64,000 nt of DNA from Yponomeuta sedellus (lineage: Eukaryota; Arthropoda; Insecta; Lepidoptera; Yponomeutidae). Where the stretch lies: assembly GCA_934045075.1 (NCBI GenBank), contig OW203722.1, forward strand, positions 11,311,396 through 11,375,395, written 5' to 3'. The notes under the pieces were generated by a model. It worked only from the letters and a program-made list of their open reading frames with translations, was not told where the DNA came from and ran no database searches. How positions within the stretch are numbered: position 1 is the stretch's first letter; every line of letters begins with the position of its first letter. Below, piece after piece: positions 62,734 to 64,000 of this stretch. The position numbers and the translations under genes were made by a program.

Positions 62734-64000
62734 TTATTGCACAACCAGCGTCACACTCACATTGTTTAAAATTCCGGGTTCCTGAAGAAGGGTAACCTGT
62801 GTATCAGGAACCAGAGCAGTGCCTTCAAATTACACAGGGAATTACAAAAAGCAAGAAGAACACGTAAAATAAAATAATAGGAAAAATTTAAAAACATTTA
62901 ATGTTTGTCCTTCTAACCCAGCGATAGTCTTAGTGAGTACTACTAGGAAGGGGTATGGAAATATAAACATTACAATTCTGGCTATTTATAAACATACTTA
63001 TAAATCAGTAGAGAACTTATACAAATTAATTTGTTTGTATGAAATTATTGCTCGTTAAATGACAGTCTTCGTTAAAAAATAAAGTCCTAACCTAGTCTTG
63101 TAAATGAAGTCATTTTCTTCAAAATGTCTGCTGCAAACGTACGTGATTTTGTTCAATAACAATTTGACCGTGAAGCCATGTCGTCTATCGACATTTGTTG
63201 CATTGTGCTATCTTCGGGTAACCTGAAATAAATAATTATTAATTAAAAACCGCCCTAAGACTGATTAATTTTATTTATGACAGATCGACATCCTTGAAGT
63301 TCTTTATTAATTTGACAGCACACAGTAGATATAAAATCCAGTACTAGACACTTTTTTTCACAATAGTGATGCGATTGATTCGCTACATTATTATTATATT
63401 AATACACGTAGATTGTGCAGTGAAAACTCTTCAAGTTCATTTTCTATAAGATAAATGAACCTATCTTATTACAAATTCTTAATTTTATGAAAGTAGGTGG
63501 AACTATTGTAAATAAAAATAATATCAAAACCCCTTTTGGTAGTTTTTTAATTTATCATGCTGAATCTATAAATATATCAATGCAATGAATAGATTCAAAC
63601 AGGAAAAATATTAATCAATAATCATCAACAATCGAATTGGTAACTTCATAGAACGTTACTGAATCGAGCTTTCAAAAGTTAATTAACATATATAATGGAA
63701 TAAACACAAGAAATAAAAAAAACTTCTTTACTAAGTATCGATAACTTTTTCACTGAGGTAGTGGAAACGCCCATCCCTATCGCCCTAAAATAAACAACAT
63801 ACTTGTTACTGTGTTTAAATTGATTATACTCATGCTTTCTTAACTTTGAAACACTATTCTCAAATGATATTAAAGCTATGTGGCAATTCCAGTAGGTCAT
63901 AGTTAAAATTCAAGGGAAAAAACCACTATAAAGTACACAAACTTGAGTCTTACCGATGGAAGCTGATGAAGGTGGTTTTGTTTTCGCTTCTCCCGAATGG
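62734..64000 (-). pseudogene. THAP-domain gene, right-arm copy, partial
   Basis: Exon 1 enters from the window edge (identical to 40860-40915, minus strand, ending at about 63953). Exon 2 (63092-63222, after TTTCAG, before GTTAGG) encodes V-T-R-R-stop-H-N-A then K-I-T-Y-V-C-S-R-H-F-E-E-N-D-F, the second half of a THAP finger with C-x2-H-F. The stop (TAG) sits where THAP domains have an invariant Trp, so TGG to TAG is likely. A possible last exon (62822-62734) reads T-A-L-V-P-D-T-Q-V-T-L-L-Q to TAA but is not in phase. The left arm has lost exons 2 and 3. Confidence 0.6.

Larger units (their letters stand above)
57432..64000 (-). repeat. right arm of the inverted segmental duplication
   Basis: 57432-57913, 62124-62456 and 63873-64000 are together the reverse complement of 40870-41798. 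The gaps are a LINE insertion (57914-62123) and a 1.4-kb piece with THAP exons (62457-63872) that the left arm lacks. The window ends inside the arm, so its full length is unknown. Confidence 0.85.

Overview
The window is eukaryotic and insect-like, most probably lepidopteran (moth or butterfly). Evidence: spliced host exons with GT-AG junctions, no operons or Shine-Dalgarno spacing, AT-rich intergenic DNA, tRNA-derived SINEs, and several LINE-tail repeats that I associate with moth genomes. Family names come from reading translated motifs by eye; no database search was run.

Host genes are few. The last three coding exons of an SLC35A-type nucleotide-sugar transporter lie at 3001-4498 (+). 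A complete three-exon mitochondrial ribosomal protein L22 gene (mRpL22) lies at 24423-32117 (-); its second intron is swollen to 7 kb by a copia element inside an older DNA transposon. A strong-looking host exon at 19560-19649 seems to resume at 24137, split by nested transposons.

Almost everything else is transposable elements in nests. 1-2500: 5' part of an LTR retrotransposon (LTR, PBS, gag, start of pol) on the minus strand. 7235-15954: region bounded by a perfect 26-bp inverted repeat, holding a decayed intron-containing Tc1/mariner-type transposase gene and a THAP-domain exon. 16861-24136: two inverted copies (A and B) of a non-autonomous DNA transposon that carries a tRNA-like sequence and a 47-bp minisatellite; B is invaded by two further DNA elements and a retroposed repeat, and itself sits in the end of a palindromic MITE (C). 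32319-40458: a THAP-domain transposon and a partial inverted copy flank a copia element that lost RT/RNase H and was hit by a mariner. 40461-64000: an inverted segmental duplication carrying a second THAP-type element, its arms separated by a 12-kb gypsy element (with intact pol and a nested LINE) and LINE debris. The right arm holds a nearly full-length LINE whose empty target site survives in the left arm.

Points of most interest: four THAP-domain fragments of at least three kinds, all in transposon contexts; the A/B inverted pair with opposed minisatellites; a THAP protein whose two late exons each carry a D-H-N-Y-C motif; and several insertions dated relative to each other by target-site duplications and one empty site.
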